DNA from: Lachnospiraceae bacterium
Lineage (GTDB): Bacteria; Bacillota; Clostridia; Lachnospirales; Lachnospiraceae
DNA length: 64,000 nucleotides
Direction of reading: 5' to 3'
Assembly (NCBI GenBank): GCA_015258065.1
Contig: JABZIZ010000009.1
Coordinates: 38,469-102,468 of the forward strand
The notes beneath the pieces are model-generated. The model searched no databases. It saw nothing but the letters and a program-made list of their open reading frames with translations, and was not told where the DNA came from. Numbering within the stretch: the stretch's first letter is position 1; each line of letters begins with the position of its first letter. The position numbers and the translations under genes are program-made. This document shows positions 8,568-15,218 of the stretch, piece after piece.

Positions 8568-8600
8568 AAAAAAAGACAGCGAAGGATCTCCTTCGCTGTC
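8568..8600 (-). terminator. Rho-independent terminator of the rubrerythrin-SOR-rubredoxin operon
   Basis: Perfect 12-bp inverted repeat GACAGCGAAGGA / TCCTTCGCTGTC (8575-8586 and 8589-8600) followed on the minus strand by seven U residues (8574-8568). It lies about 70 bases beyond the rubredoxin stop. Confidence 0.9.
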
Positions 8601-8671
8601 GCTCATTTTCTGGCTCATGTCCAAACTTTACTATCTCGATCATAAACCTGCGCTGGTATTGATCCAGCTTC

Positions 8672-8833
8672 TTAATCGATTTTATTGAACATACTCTTAT
8701 CTACGCCGCAGACCGGACAAACCCAATCATCGGGCAGATCTTCAAAAGCCGTTCCGGGAGCAATCCCGTTATCCGGATCGCCTACTTCCGGATCATACAC
8801 ATAGCCACAGGGTTCACATTCATACTTGCTCAT
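8672..8833 (-). CDS. Rubredoxin
   Basis: A 53-residue electron carrier with a single mononuclear iron held by four cysteines in CEPCGYVYDP and CPVCGVDK, plus the conserved GIAPGTAFEDLP loop. The length is exactly that of classical rubredoxins. The start at 8833 (MSKYECEPCGY) matches the family and has AGGA about seven bases upstream; a second ATG lies directly before it at 8836. It is the last gene of the rubrerythrin-superoxide reductase-rubredoxin operon, where it probably passes electrons to both enzymes in the cytoplasm, and it is followed by a strong terminator. Confidence 0.95.
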   Translation of the reverse strand: MSKYECEPCGYVYDPEVGDPDNGIAPGTAFEDLPDDWVCPVCGVDKSMFNKID

Positions 8834-8859
8834 CATAAGTTCCTTTCCTTCTCGTTGTT

Positions 8860-9237
8860 TTAGAGAATCTCCGTTTTCCAAAGACCGTGCAAGTTACAGT
8901 TCTCATATACCGCTACCGGCTTCTCACCTTCAGCCAGTGAAAAGACAGCATGAGGTGCCTCTCCCGGCTTCAAATCTTTCTTCTGGAATCCTTGATTGGT
9001 TTCCAAAAGAATAAACTCGATATGATGCTCCTCCAGCATAGGATGATCGACGGAGCCGACATTTACGCTTACTTGATTTCCTTCCACTGTCACTGCCGGT
9101 ACATGCTTTTCCTTTGCTGCATCGGTTGTATTGGCGATGACCTCCACCATCTTCTCCCCGCAACAGGTGGGAACCACCTGCTTGTCGGTCAGAAACGTAA
9201 TCAGATCTCCGCAATGATTACACTTATAAAAAACCAT
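8860..9237 (-). CDS. Desulfoferrodoxin (superoxide reductase)
   Basis: A 125-residue 2Fe-type superoxide reductase that reduces superoxide to hydrogen peroxide without making oxygen. The N-terminal desulforedoxin-like domain shows CNHCG (near residue 6) and TCCGEK; the catalytic domain shows the histidine block EEHHIEFI and the CNLHG pair that completes the His4-Cys iron site. ATG 9237 is chosen because AAAGGAGG precedes it and MVFYKCNHCG is the family start. It sits between rubrerythrin and rubredoxin in one operon, so electron flow rubredoxin to SOR and peroxide removal by rubrerythrin is the natural reading. Confidence 0.95.
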   Translation of the reverse strand: MVFYKCNHCGDLITFLTDKQVVPTCCGEKMVEVIANTTDAAKEKHVPAVTVEGNQVSVNVGSVDHPMLEEHHIEFILLETNQGFQKKDLKPGEAPHAVFSLAEGEKPVAVYENCNLHGLWKTEIL

Positions 9238-9321
9238 TCTCTTCCCTCCTTTGTTATGATCGAAAACCTTCATCGGCAATCCAAAATAGGAATCACGGTC
9301 CGATTGGTGATCCGATCGAAA

Positions 9322-9861
9322 TTAATAGTTCTTCTCCTGAATCTCAAAGAAGGCTTGCGGATGGTGGCAGACCGGACATACGGCAGGGGCTTCTGTGCCG
9401 ACCACAATGTGTCCGCAATTTCTGCACTCCCAAACTTTGACTTCGCTCTTCTTAAAGACTTCATTCATTTCTACGTTGTGCAACAGAGCCCTGTATCTTT
9501 CTTCATGGGTCTTCTCAATGGCTCCTACGCCACGAAACTGTGCGGCAAGATCATGAAAACCTTCTTCATCCGCTTCTTTCGCCATCCGCTCATACATGTC
9601 GGTCCACTCATAATTCTCTCCCTGAGCGGCGGCAGCCAGGTTTTCCTTCGTGTCTCCCTGTAAACCGAGTGCCTTGAACCAAAGCTTTGCATGCGCATTC
9701 TCATTATCCGAAGTCTTCTGAAACAGAGCGGCAATCTGCTCAAACCCCTGCTTCTTGGCAACGGAAGCAAAATAAGCATATTTTACTCTTGCCTGCGACT
9801 CTCCTGCCAAAGCTTCTCTCAAATTCTTTTCTGTTTTTGTTCCTGCATACTGATTGCTCAT
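9322..9861 (-). CDS. Rubrerythrin
   Basis: A 179-residue peroxide reductase. The N-terminal ferritin-like four-helix domain carries the diiron ligands in EALAGESQAR, ENAHAKL and EKTHEERY; the C-terminal rubredoxin-like domain carries CRNCGH and CPVCHHP. It reduces hydrogen peroxide to water in the cytoplasm with electrons from rubredoxin. ATG 9861 follows a GAAAGGGG site. It is the first gene of the three-gene oxidative-stress operon and has a strong sigma-A promoter upstream. I saw no PerR-type box overlapping that promoter. Confidence 0.95.
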   Translation of the reverse strand: MSNQYAGTKTEKNLREALAGESQARVKYAYFASVAKKQGFEQIAALFQKTSDNENAHAKLWFKALGLQGDTKENLAAAAQGENYEWTDMYERMAKEADEEGFHDLAAQFRGVGAIEKTHEERYRALLHNVEMNEVFKKSEVKVWECRNCGHIVVGTEAPAVCPVCHHPQAFFEIQEKNY

Positions 9862-9923
9862 CGTAAAATCCCCTTTCAAATCAAGCTAGTTCAAACCGAT
9901 TGTTCATTTCCGTCGGTTCCATC

Positions 9924-9953
9924 ATTCTAAAGGTTTCTGTGAGGCAGTGTCAA
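9924..9953 (-). promoter_or_regulatory. Predicted promoter of the rubrerythrin operon
   Basis: On the minus strand a consensus TTGACA (9953-9948) is followed after 18 bp by TAGAAT (9929-9924), about 60 bp upstream of the rubrerythrin start. Confidence 0.7.
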
Positions 9954-10141
9954 GGATAGTCCCTTATCTGCCGGGTAAAATATTAGTAAAATCACCCCTA
10001 TCCATTGTCTTCCGCTTTCAAGTGGTGTTAAATTGTATTGCGTACAACTTTCTTGCTTATATTAAACGGATTCTTTTCAAATGTCAACCGAAAATCCAGA
10101 TTTTTTTGCTGAAAATCCAAAGTTTTTTGATGAGAATTCAA

Positions 10142-10178
10142 AAGAGGTGGGGATCCAGTGTATTTGGCACCCACCTCT
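10142..10178 (-). terminator. Possible terminator of the metal-uptake operon
   Basis: AAGAGGTGGG and CCCACCTCTT form a 10-bp stem around an 18-base loop just beyond the stop of the permease gene; on the minus strand it is followed by only four U residues, so it may be weak. Confidence 0.5.
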
Positions 10179-10190
10179 TCTATCTCTTTG

Positions 10191-11846
10191 TTAGGGTACC
10201 AGTCTTGCATTTCTTAGAATGCAATAGGTATTCCCCTCTTCCTCGTAGCTGTCAAAGACACCCACCACCGTGATTTCATCGTCCGGCTTCGGGTAATCCT
10301 CCGGATAACGATAATCCTTGGTCAAAGAAAACTCGATTCCCTGCGAGCAGCATGCCATTGCATCAGAAATCAGGCAGAAAAAATAGTAATGATTCGGTTT
10401 CTCATCATAATAATACATGTAAGTGCCACGCATTTTTACCGTCTTTCCGATATAATTTTCAGGAGTGGTTACCATATTAAAGACCTCGGAATATACCATG
10501 GTAGAAGACATGGTAGTCAAATCCAAATCCACCTTTTCCGGCTTGGACGGCGCTTTGTTTGCAGAAGATTTTTCGGCTTTTTCTTTCTTTCCGGAGACGG
10601 CTGCCGCTTTTGAGTCATTCGTTCCACCCGCTGTGCCATCCTGCACGGACGAATCCGTCTTCTTCCGAGAGGAAGTTACAGAAGCGTTTTTGCTTTCCTG
10701 GCGATCGGGAGCCGTAGAAGAGGTTGTGCTTTCCCGGCGATCGGAAGCTCCAGAAGAGGTTGTGCTTTCCTGGCTACCCAAAGTCTCAGAAAGAGTTTTA
10801 CTTTCCAGGTTATCGGAAGTCGCAGAAGAAGTTTCCCCTGCCCGACTAGAAGCTTCTGCGCTCGCTTTAGGTAAACTATCCAAAGACGAGGCGGAAGAAT
10901 CCTGCGCAGCGGCATTCGTAGTAGATACAACGGGTGTTGTGTTTTTCTTTGCACATCCCATGAGGAGCATTGTCAGAAAAAGCCCAAGCAGGACAGAACT
11001 TCTCCTCTTATTTCCACTAAAAGCCTTTTCCACCAGGCAGCATAGAAAGAATCCGGCAACATCCACCGCCACGATCGTGGAACCGACCGGTGTGCCGGCA
11101 AGTACCGAAATAAGTATCCCACTAAGTGCACAGAAAACGGAGAGGAGTGCCGAAAAGATCGTTACCGCACGAAAGCTGTGAAAGAGTCGCATCGCGGAAA
11201 GCGCCGGAAAGATCACCAGTGCGGAAATGAGGAGGGAGCCCACCAGATTCATGGCTAGGACGATAATCACCGCAATCGTCACGGCAATGATCAGCTGATA
11301 GGTTCCCGTATTGGTGCCTACTGCCTTTGCAAAATCTTCGTCGAAGGTGACCGCAAAGATTTTATGATAAAAAAAGACAAAAATCAGGATAACAACTACC
11401 GAAAGCACCGCACAAAGCAGCACCTCATTCTGCGTCAGTGTCAGAATGGAAGTCGATCCGAAGAGTGTACTGCAAACATCACCGGTTAAATTGGAAGAGG
11501 TGGAAAAAAGATTCATGATTAAATAACCGAAGGCCAGGGCGCCTACAGAAATCATGGCAATTGCCGCATCTCCTTTGATCCTGGTTTTTTTCCCGGTTCG
11601 CAGCAGGAGGACGGCACACAGAATGGTAATTGGAAGGATCAGTACCATCTGGTTGCTCAGCTTTAATACCGTGGCAACCGACATGGCGCCGAAAGCCACA
11701 TGAGAAAGTCCGTCTCCGATGAAGGAGAAGCGCTTTAATACCAAAGTCACCCCGAGCAAAGACGAGCAGAGAGCGATCAACACGCCGACAATGATGGCGT
11801 AGCGGACGAAGGGATAAGAGAGATACAGCTGCAATTGTTCAATCAT
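10191..11846 (-). CDS. znuB: Metal ABC transporter permease (ZnuB-like) fused to a lipoprotein-like C-terminal domain
   Basis: A 551-residue fusion. Residues about 1-275 form a polytopic ABC-3 permease (seven to eight hydrophobic spans, with GDGLSHVAFGA and VGTNTGTY blocks) of zinc or manganese importers. Then comes KRR, a hydrophobic stretch and LLMGC (Cys298; nt 10953-10955), a textbook lipobox in mid-protein. A Ser/Thr-rich linker with 12-residue repeats follows, then about 110 residues with TTPENYIGKTVKMRG and DAMACCSQGIEF, an OB-like domain I associate with small lipoproteins encoded beside znu genes in Clostridia. ATG 11846 has an AAGGAGGTG site and overlaps znuC by 8 bases. An in-frame GTG (Val272, just before EKAFSGNKRR) could start a separate lipoprotein, but no ribosome site precedes it. 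Confidence 0.82.
   Translation of the reverse strand: MIEQLQLYLSYPFVRYAIIVGVLIALCSSLLGVTLVLKRFSFIGDGLSHVAFGAMSVATVLKLSNQMVLILPITILCAVLLLRTGKKTRIKGDAAIAMISVGALAFGYLIMNLFSTSSNLTGDVCSTLFGSTSILTLTQNEVLLCAVLSVVVILIFVFFYHKIFAVTFDEDFAKAVGTNTGTYQLIIAVTIAVIIVLAMNLVGSLLISALVIFPALSAMRLFHSFRAVTIFSALLSVFCALSGILISVLAGTPVGSTIVAVDVAGFFLCCLVEKAFSGNKRRSSVLLGLFLTMLLMGCAKKNTTPVVSTTNAAAQDSSASSLDSLPKASAEASSRAGETSSATSDNLESKTLSETLGSQESTTSSGASDRRESTTSSTAPDRQESKNASVTSSRKKTDSSVQDGTAGGTNDSKAAAVSGKKEKAEKSSANKAPSKPEKVDLDLTTMSSTMVYSEVFNMVTTPENYIGKTVKMRGTYMYYYDEKPNHYYFFCLISDAMACCSQGIEFSLTKDYRYPEDYPKPDDEITVVGVFDSYEEEGNTYCILRNARLVP
10692..10835 (-). repeat. Four 36-bp coding repeats in the Ser/Thr-rich linker of the ZnuB fusion
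   Basis: Repeat anchors (GCTTTC on the plus strand) recur at 10692, 10728 and 10764, with ACTTTC at 10800, exactly 36 bp apart. They encode 12-residue units such as ESTTSSGASDRR and ESTTSSTAPDRQ, flanked by diverged units ESKTLSETLGSQ and ESKNASVTSSRK. Confidence 0.8.
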
Positions 11847-12555
11847 GAGACACCTCCTTCCGCCCCGCACTTAAGAATAGCTTTCCCTCTTCGCTGTTCA
11901 GGTAAGACTCTTTGGTTCCGAAAAAAACGTTCTTTCCAATATGCAAAATATGGCTGGCTCTTTCTAACGCAGCATCTAAGTCATGCGAAATCATAATAAT
12001 GGTAATCCCTTCGCGGTTTAGGGAGGTGATCAAATCGTACAGCTGGGCGCTTACTCTCGGATCAAGCCCTGAAACGGGCTCGTCCAGGAACAGAAGTTTT
12101 TTGGTTGCACAGAGGGCACGGGAGAGCAGCACTCTCTGCTGCTGACCTCCGGAGAGTTCTCTGAAGCAGCGTCTTCTAAGCGCCAGCACCCCCATGCGTT
12201 CCATATTGTCTCTGGCAAGACGCTTATCTTCCCGATTGTAAAATGGTCTAAGCCCGCACCGAGACTGGCATCCGGAGAGGACAATCTCCTCCACGGACGC
12301 CGGAAAATCCTTTTGCACATCGGTTTGCTGGGGGAGATAGCCGATTTCATTCTTTTTCAGCCCGTCTCCCAGTTCGATCTGGCCGCCTAGCGGATCATTC
12401 AAATGAACCAGTGTCTTCATTAAGGTGGTTTTGCCGCAGCCATTCTCCCCTACAATGCACAGATAGTCTCCCTCCTGCACCGAAAAATTTAAATTCTTTA
12501 GTACCACACGGGATTCATAGCCGATCGTCAGATCCTTGACGGTAAGTAATGCCAT
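11839..12555 (-). CDS. znuC: Metal ABC transporter ATP-binding protein (ZnuC-like)
   Basis: A 238-residue ABC ATPase that powers high-affinity zinc (or manganese) import. Walker A GENGCGKTT is near residue 37, the Q-loop is in YLPQQTD, the signature is LSGGQQQR, and Walker B with the catalytic Glu is LLFLDEPVSGLD, followed by the switch His in MISHDLD. The length is typical. ATG 12555 follows GGAGGGGGAG. The stop overlaps the permease gene, indicating translational coupling; 163 bases separate it from znuA, in which I see no gene or terminator. The assignment to zinc rests on the His-rich binding protein and the Fur-family gene in the same run. Confidence 0.92.
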   Translation of the reverse strand: MALLTVKDLTIGYESRVVLKNLNFSVQEGDYLCIVGENGCGKTTLMKTLVHLNDPLGGQIELGDGLKKNEIGYLPQQTDVQKDFPASVEEIVLSGCQSRCGLRPFYNREDKRLARDNMERMGVLALRRRCFRELSGGQQQRVLLSRALCATKKLLFLDEPVSGLDPRVSAQLYDLITSLNREGITIIMISHDLDAALERASHILHIGKNVFFGTKESYLNSEEGKLFLSAGRKEVSHD

Positions 12556-12718
12556 CTCCCCCTCCTGTCCTTGCTTCCAGTCTTAGCATCCGTCCTGGGC
12601 GCCCTGCCCGGTATCTTCTTACTTGTAACTTCTGTTTGTGTTTCCTACTCTGCACTTCTTATCTCGTGCGCTCCTTGCCTTATCTGTTATTTCCCGTTAG
12701 GAGCTCCCCCCATAACAT

Positions 12719-13924
12719 TTACAAAAGCGCCTTCTTTAAAACGTTCAAATTCTCCTGCATGATTTTAAGATAAGAAGCTCCCTCTTCCACATCCTTTGAC
12801 GTGGTAGACTGCATGGAATCCAGCGTTAAGATCTGCGCATTCTTTGCCTTCGTGTTCTTTACGATGGTTTCCGCAATGCGATGATCCTTCCCCTCAATGG
12901 TTAAAATAGCGGGTAGTTTCAGCTCATCCATTTTTTTTGCCAAAAAAGTGATCGTCTCAAAGCTGGCTTCTGTCTCTGCCGAGCAGCCGACAAAGGCGGC
13001 ATAGTATTTCAGGTGATAATCTTCCGTCAGATAGCGGAACGGGAAACGATCTCCAAAGAGGAGGGTATGGAACTTCGCCTGTTTCACCACATCCGTATAT
13101 TCTTTATCCAGTCCTTTCAGCTTGGAAAGATAGGCATCGGTATTTTCCTGATAGAGTGCCGCATTGGCAGGATCCATCTTCTGGATCTTCTCGGAAAGAG
13201 CCTTCACCAGTGTTTCTGCATTGCGCAGAGAAAGCCAGACATGCTCGTCATACTCCACTTCACAGGCTTCGGAATCCTCCGCATCCGCATGAGCATCATG
13301 ATCCTTCTGCTCCTGATCGTTGTGATCCACTGCATCTTCATGATCGCCGTCGTGGTCCTTAGCATCTTCATGTTCACTGCCCTGATTCTCAGCATCTTGG
13401 TGGTCATGGGCATCTTCATCGGGATCTTCCTGCATTCCCTCAACAACCTCTTCTTCCTTCACGCTTTCTCCAAGCGTCTCCAACAGATTCATGACTTCCA
13501 TGTTTTTATTGGTGGCTTCCTTGAGTGCATCCTTCACCCAGGTATCAGATTCTCCCCCGACATAAACAAAAAGATCACAGGTGGAAATCTTTAAAATATC
13601 GTCAGCCGTGGGCTGGTAGCTATGAAGATCCACACCATTATTCAGAAGCATGGTCATTTCTACTCCTGCGGGATTTTTCCCCAGGATATTTTTTGCCCAG
13701 TCATATTCCGGAAAAATCGTGGTGACAATCTGTAGCTTCTTCGCAGTATCTTTGTCCGTTCCCGCACTGCTCTGATTTCCGTCAGATGCGCTCTGCACCT
13801 CTCCTGCGTTTTGTGCACTGCTATTCTGTCCTGCCTTCTGTGTTTGTGTGCCTCCGCAGGCGGAAAGCATCACCGTCATTGCCGTAAGTACAATCGCCGA
13901 AAAAAAAGACATTCTTTTTTTCAT
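12719..13924 (-). CDS. znuA: Zinc ABC transporter substrate-binding lipoprotein (ZnuA-like) with His/Asp-rich loop
   Basis: A 401-residue extracellular lipoprotein: signal peptide with lipobox LSAC (Cys23), low-complexity spacer, then a cluster A-1 metal-binding fold. Metal ligands are expected at His101 in DLHSYQP, His228 in DEHVW, and later His/Asp residues. Between them, residues about 164-227 form an exceptionally His/Asp/Glu-rich loop with many HxDA, DHD and EHEDA motifs, the hallmark of zinc-specific rather than manganese-specific members; it also holds a Cys at about 222. ATG 13924 follows AGAGGAG. It is the receptor for the ZnuBC transporter encoded next to it and probably belongs to the fur-led operon. 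Confidence 0.92.
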   Translation of the reverse strand: MKKRMSFFSAIVLTAMTVMLSACGGTQTQKAGQNSSAQNAGEVQSASDGNQSSAGTDKDTAKKLQIVTTIFPEYDWAKNILGKNPAGVEMTMLLNNGVDLHSYQPTADDILKISTCDLFVYVGGESDTWVKDALKEATNKNMEVMNLLETLGESVKEEEVVEGMQEDPDEDAHDHQDAENQGSEHEDAKDHDGDHEDAVDHNDQEQKDHDAHADAEDSEACEVEYDEHVWLSLRNAETLVKALSEKIQKMDPANAALYQENTDAYLSKLKGLDKEYTDVVKQAKFHTLLFGDRFPFRYLTEDYHLKYYAAFVGCSAETEASFETITFLAKKMDELKLPAILTIEGKDHRIAETIVKNTKAKNAQILTLDSMQSTTSKDVEEGASYLKIMQENLNVLKKALL

Positions 13925-14109
13925 CCGAAACTCCTCTCTTCTAAAGGTCAAATAAGATCCATATCATAAAGATCCGGTCCTATCCATCGTATCCAATGTT
14001 CCATTCCCTAAACAATGTGCGCAAGGTAGAAAGAGAGATCAAATTCTGCTATCCTGCTTCCTTCTGACTTTCCTCTAACTTCCCTCAATCCTGCGTCAAG
14101 ATGGATTTC

Positions 14110-14484
14110 TTAATGATTGAGTCTCACCTTGAACAAAACCGGAGTGGCATAGACCAGATGAGGAACGGCTGCCACCAAAAGAACTTCCGTTGCAACGAAA
14201 GGCATCTCCACGCTTTGCAGGCTGATTTCCCCTCCGCCGATCTGATGCAGCGTCTGTTCGCAAATAGCCAACATTTTGCAGATCGGGCAGTCGGAACCGG
14301 TACAATGATGATGCTGTACATGCGCCACAAAACCGGTATCCAAAAGCAGGATGAACAGCAGCAGGAAGAGAAGGATTCCTGCAGAAGCTGCTTTTTTTTG
14401 TGCGTCCAAAAAATGTGACAAACGTAGCCCCCTGTCGTGAAAAAAGAAAGGTATCCTCATGAGCCGTCTTACATCCACTTCCAT
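14110..14484 (-). CDS. Small membrane protein with HHHC-x4-C-x2-C motif, unknown function
   Basis: A 125-residue protein with one clear membrane span (about residues 35-53) directly followed by HVQHHHCTGSDCPICK (about 56-71) and a further Cys at 75. The His3-Cys and CPIC cluster just outside the membrane looks like a metal-binding site. Similar small proteins occur beside Fur and zinc transport genes in Clostridia as far as I recall; I cannot name the family. It lies between fur and znuA, on the same strand, so it is probably part of the zinc response. The start is uncertain: ATG 14484 and ATG 14460 both lack a good ribosome site. Confidence 0.72.
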   Translation of the reverse strand: MEVDVRRLMRIPFFFHDRGLRLSHFLDAQKKAASAGILLFLLLFILLLDTGFVAHVQHHHCTGSDCPICKMLAICEQTLHQIGGGEISLQSVEMPFVATEVLLVAAVPHLVYATPVLFKVRLNH

Positions 14485-14514
14485 AAAGGAGACAATCTAC
14501 AAATCGAAGAAAAT

Positions 14515-14570
14515 GCAGACTGACGGAACCAGACTTACGAAACAAAACTTACGGAAGAAAACTTACGGAA
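14515..14570 (-). repeat. Four exact-length 14-bp tandem units spanning the fur stop codon
   Basis: On the fur coding strand the units are TTCCGTAAGTTTTC (14570-14557), TTCCGTAAGTTTTG (14556-14543), TTTCGTAAGTCTGG (14542-14529) and TTCCGTCAGTCTGC (14528-14515), with no indels. The first unit contains the fur TAA stop (14565-14563), so the array extends the gene's end. Confidence 0.85.
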
Positions 14571-14979
14571 GACAATCTGAACATAGACCATAGAAGACCG
14601 TGCGCATAAGATTCATTTGAAAATCATGTTCTTTTCGAAGATGATCCTGTATTTGTGAAAGCTCCTCACAATGCAGATGAATGAGTTTCCCGCATTTTTC
14701 ACATTTACAGTGAAAGCCGGGATCCGTCTCCTCTCTTTTGTGCTCACCTACATATTCAAAACAGGCAGGGGTATTGCCATCAATCACATATTTTTGCAAA
14801 ACCCCCTCGTCGACGAGCAGCTCCAACTGTCTGTAAACGGTAGAAAGACCGATGGCAGCGCCTTCCGCCTTTAAATGATCACAGAGATCTCCCGCACTGA
14901 AATGTGTACCGGGGATGCGCTCGATATATTGCAGGAGCTTCTCCCGCTGCTTGGTCTTATATTTGGATTTTGTCTGCAA
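14563..14979 (-). CDS. Fur-family metalloregulator (probable zinc or iron sensor)
   Basis: A 138-residue repressor: N-terminal winged helix with the recognition segment GLSTVYRQLELLVDEG, then a dimerisation domain with GEHKREETDPGFHCKCEKCGKL in pieces, holding the CEKC pair, HLHCEE metal ligands and a C-terminal CSDC pair that completes a structural Cys4 zinc site. The TTG start at 14979 has AGGAGG six bases upstream. Its promoter carries two Fur-type palindromes, so it is almost certainly autoregulated. Because the downstream genes are a ZnuA-type importer, a Zur role is the best inference, but Fur-type specificity cannot be excluded from sequence. Confidence 0.9.
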   Translation of the reverse strand: MQTKSKYKTKQREKLLQYIERIPGTHFSAGDLCDHLKAEGAAIGLSTVYRQLELLVDEGVLQKYVIDGNTPACFEYVGEHKREETDPGFHCKCEKCGKLIHLHCEELSQIQDHLRKEHDFQMNLMRTVFYGLCSDCLP

Positions 14980-14998
14980 GATTTCCTCCTACAAAAAA

Positions 14999-15013
14999 TG
15001 AGAACCGTTCTCA
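14999..15013. promoter_or_regulatory. Fur-type operator box 1 (perfect 7-1-7 palindrome)
   Basis: TGAGAAC-C-GTTCTCA lies directly downstream of the -10 element of the fur promoter, where a bound repressor would block initiation. Confidence 0.8.
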
Positions 15014-15043
15014 ATTATAGTCCGAATTTCATCCTTCGGTCAA
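15014..15043 (-). promoter_or_regulatory. Promoter of the fur-znu operon
   Basis: Minus-strand TTGACC (15043-15038) and a consensus TATAAT (15019-15014) are 18 bp apart. The element is bracketed by two Fur-type boxes. Confidence 0.8.
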
Positions 15044-15050
15044 GTAAATT

Positions 15051-15065
15051 TGAGAAAGATTCTCA
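15051..15065. promoter_or_regulatory. Fur-type operator box 2
   Basis: TGAGAAAGATTCTCA, a 7-1-7 palindrome with one mismatch, 7 bp upstream of the -35 element. Its centre is 52 bp from that of box 1, close to five helical turns, so two dimers could lie on the same DNA face. Confidence 0.75.
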
Positions 15066-15078
15066 TATTTTTTTGTCC

Positions 15079-15218
15079 CCTTCCTCTTTTCAGATCGGAA
15101 GGAACATTTTTCCCGTTCTTCTTTTTAAGTGGGAAGGATCATTTTTCCGTTCTTCTTTTTAAATGGAAAGGAACATTTTTCCCGTTCTCATTTTCAAATG
15201 GGAAGGAACATTTTTGCC
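15079..15218 (-). repeat. Four contiguous ~35-bp tandem units at the 3' end of mgtE
   Basis: Units occupy 15218-15184, 15183-15149, 15148-15115 and 15114-15079 (35, 35, 34 and 36 bp). Each shows GGGAAAAATGTTCCTTCCC-like sequence and then an AAAA-rich part ending GAAC. The first unit encodes the last residues of MgtE and its TGA (15196-15194), so the rest are extragenic copies of the gene's end. The array fills the space up to the fur promoter region. Confidence 0.85.

Noticed and set aside
10900..11050. The ZnuB-lipoprotein junction as an artefact of two genes
   Set aside because: The frame is continuous, with no stop, and the candidate internal GTG start lacks a ribosome site. The fusion is therefore reported, though resequencing would settle it.
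15079..15218. Possible small CRISPR array
   Set aside because: Units of 34-36 bp abut directly with no unique spacers, and no cas genes are near. They are tandem copies of the mgtE end.
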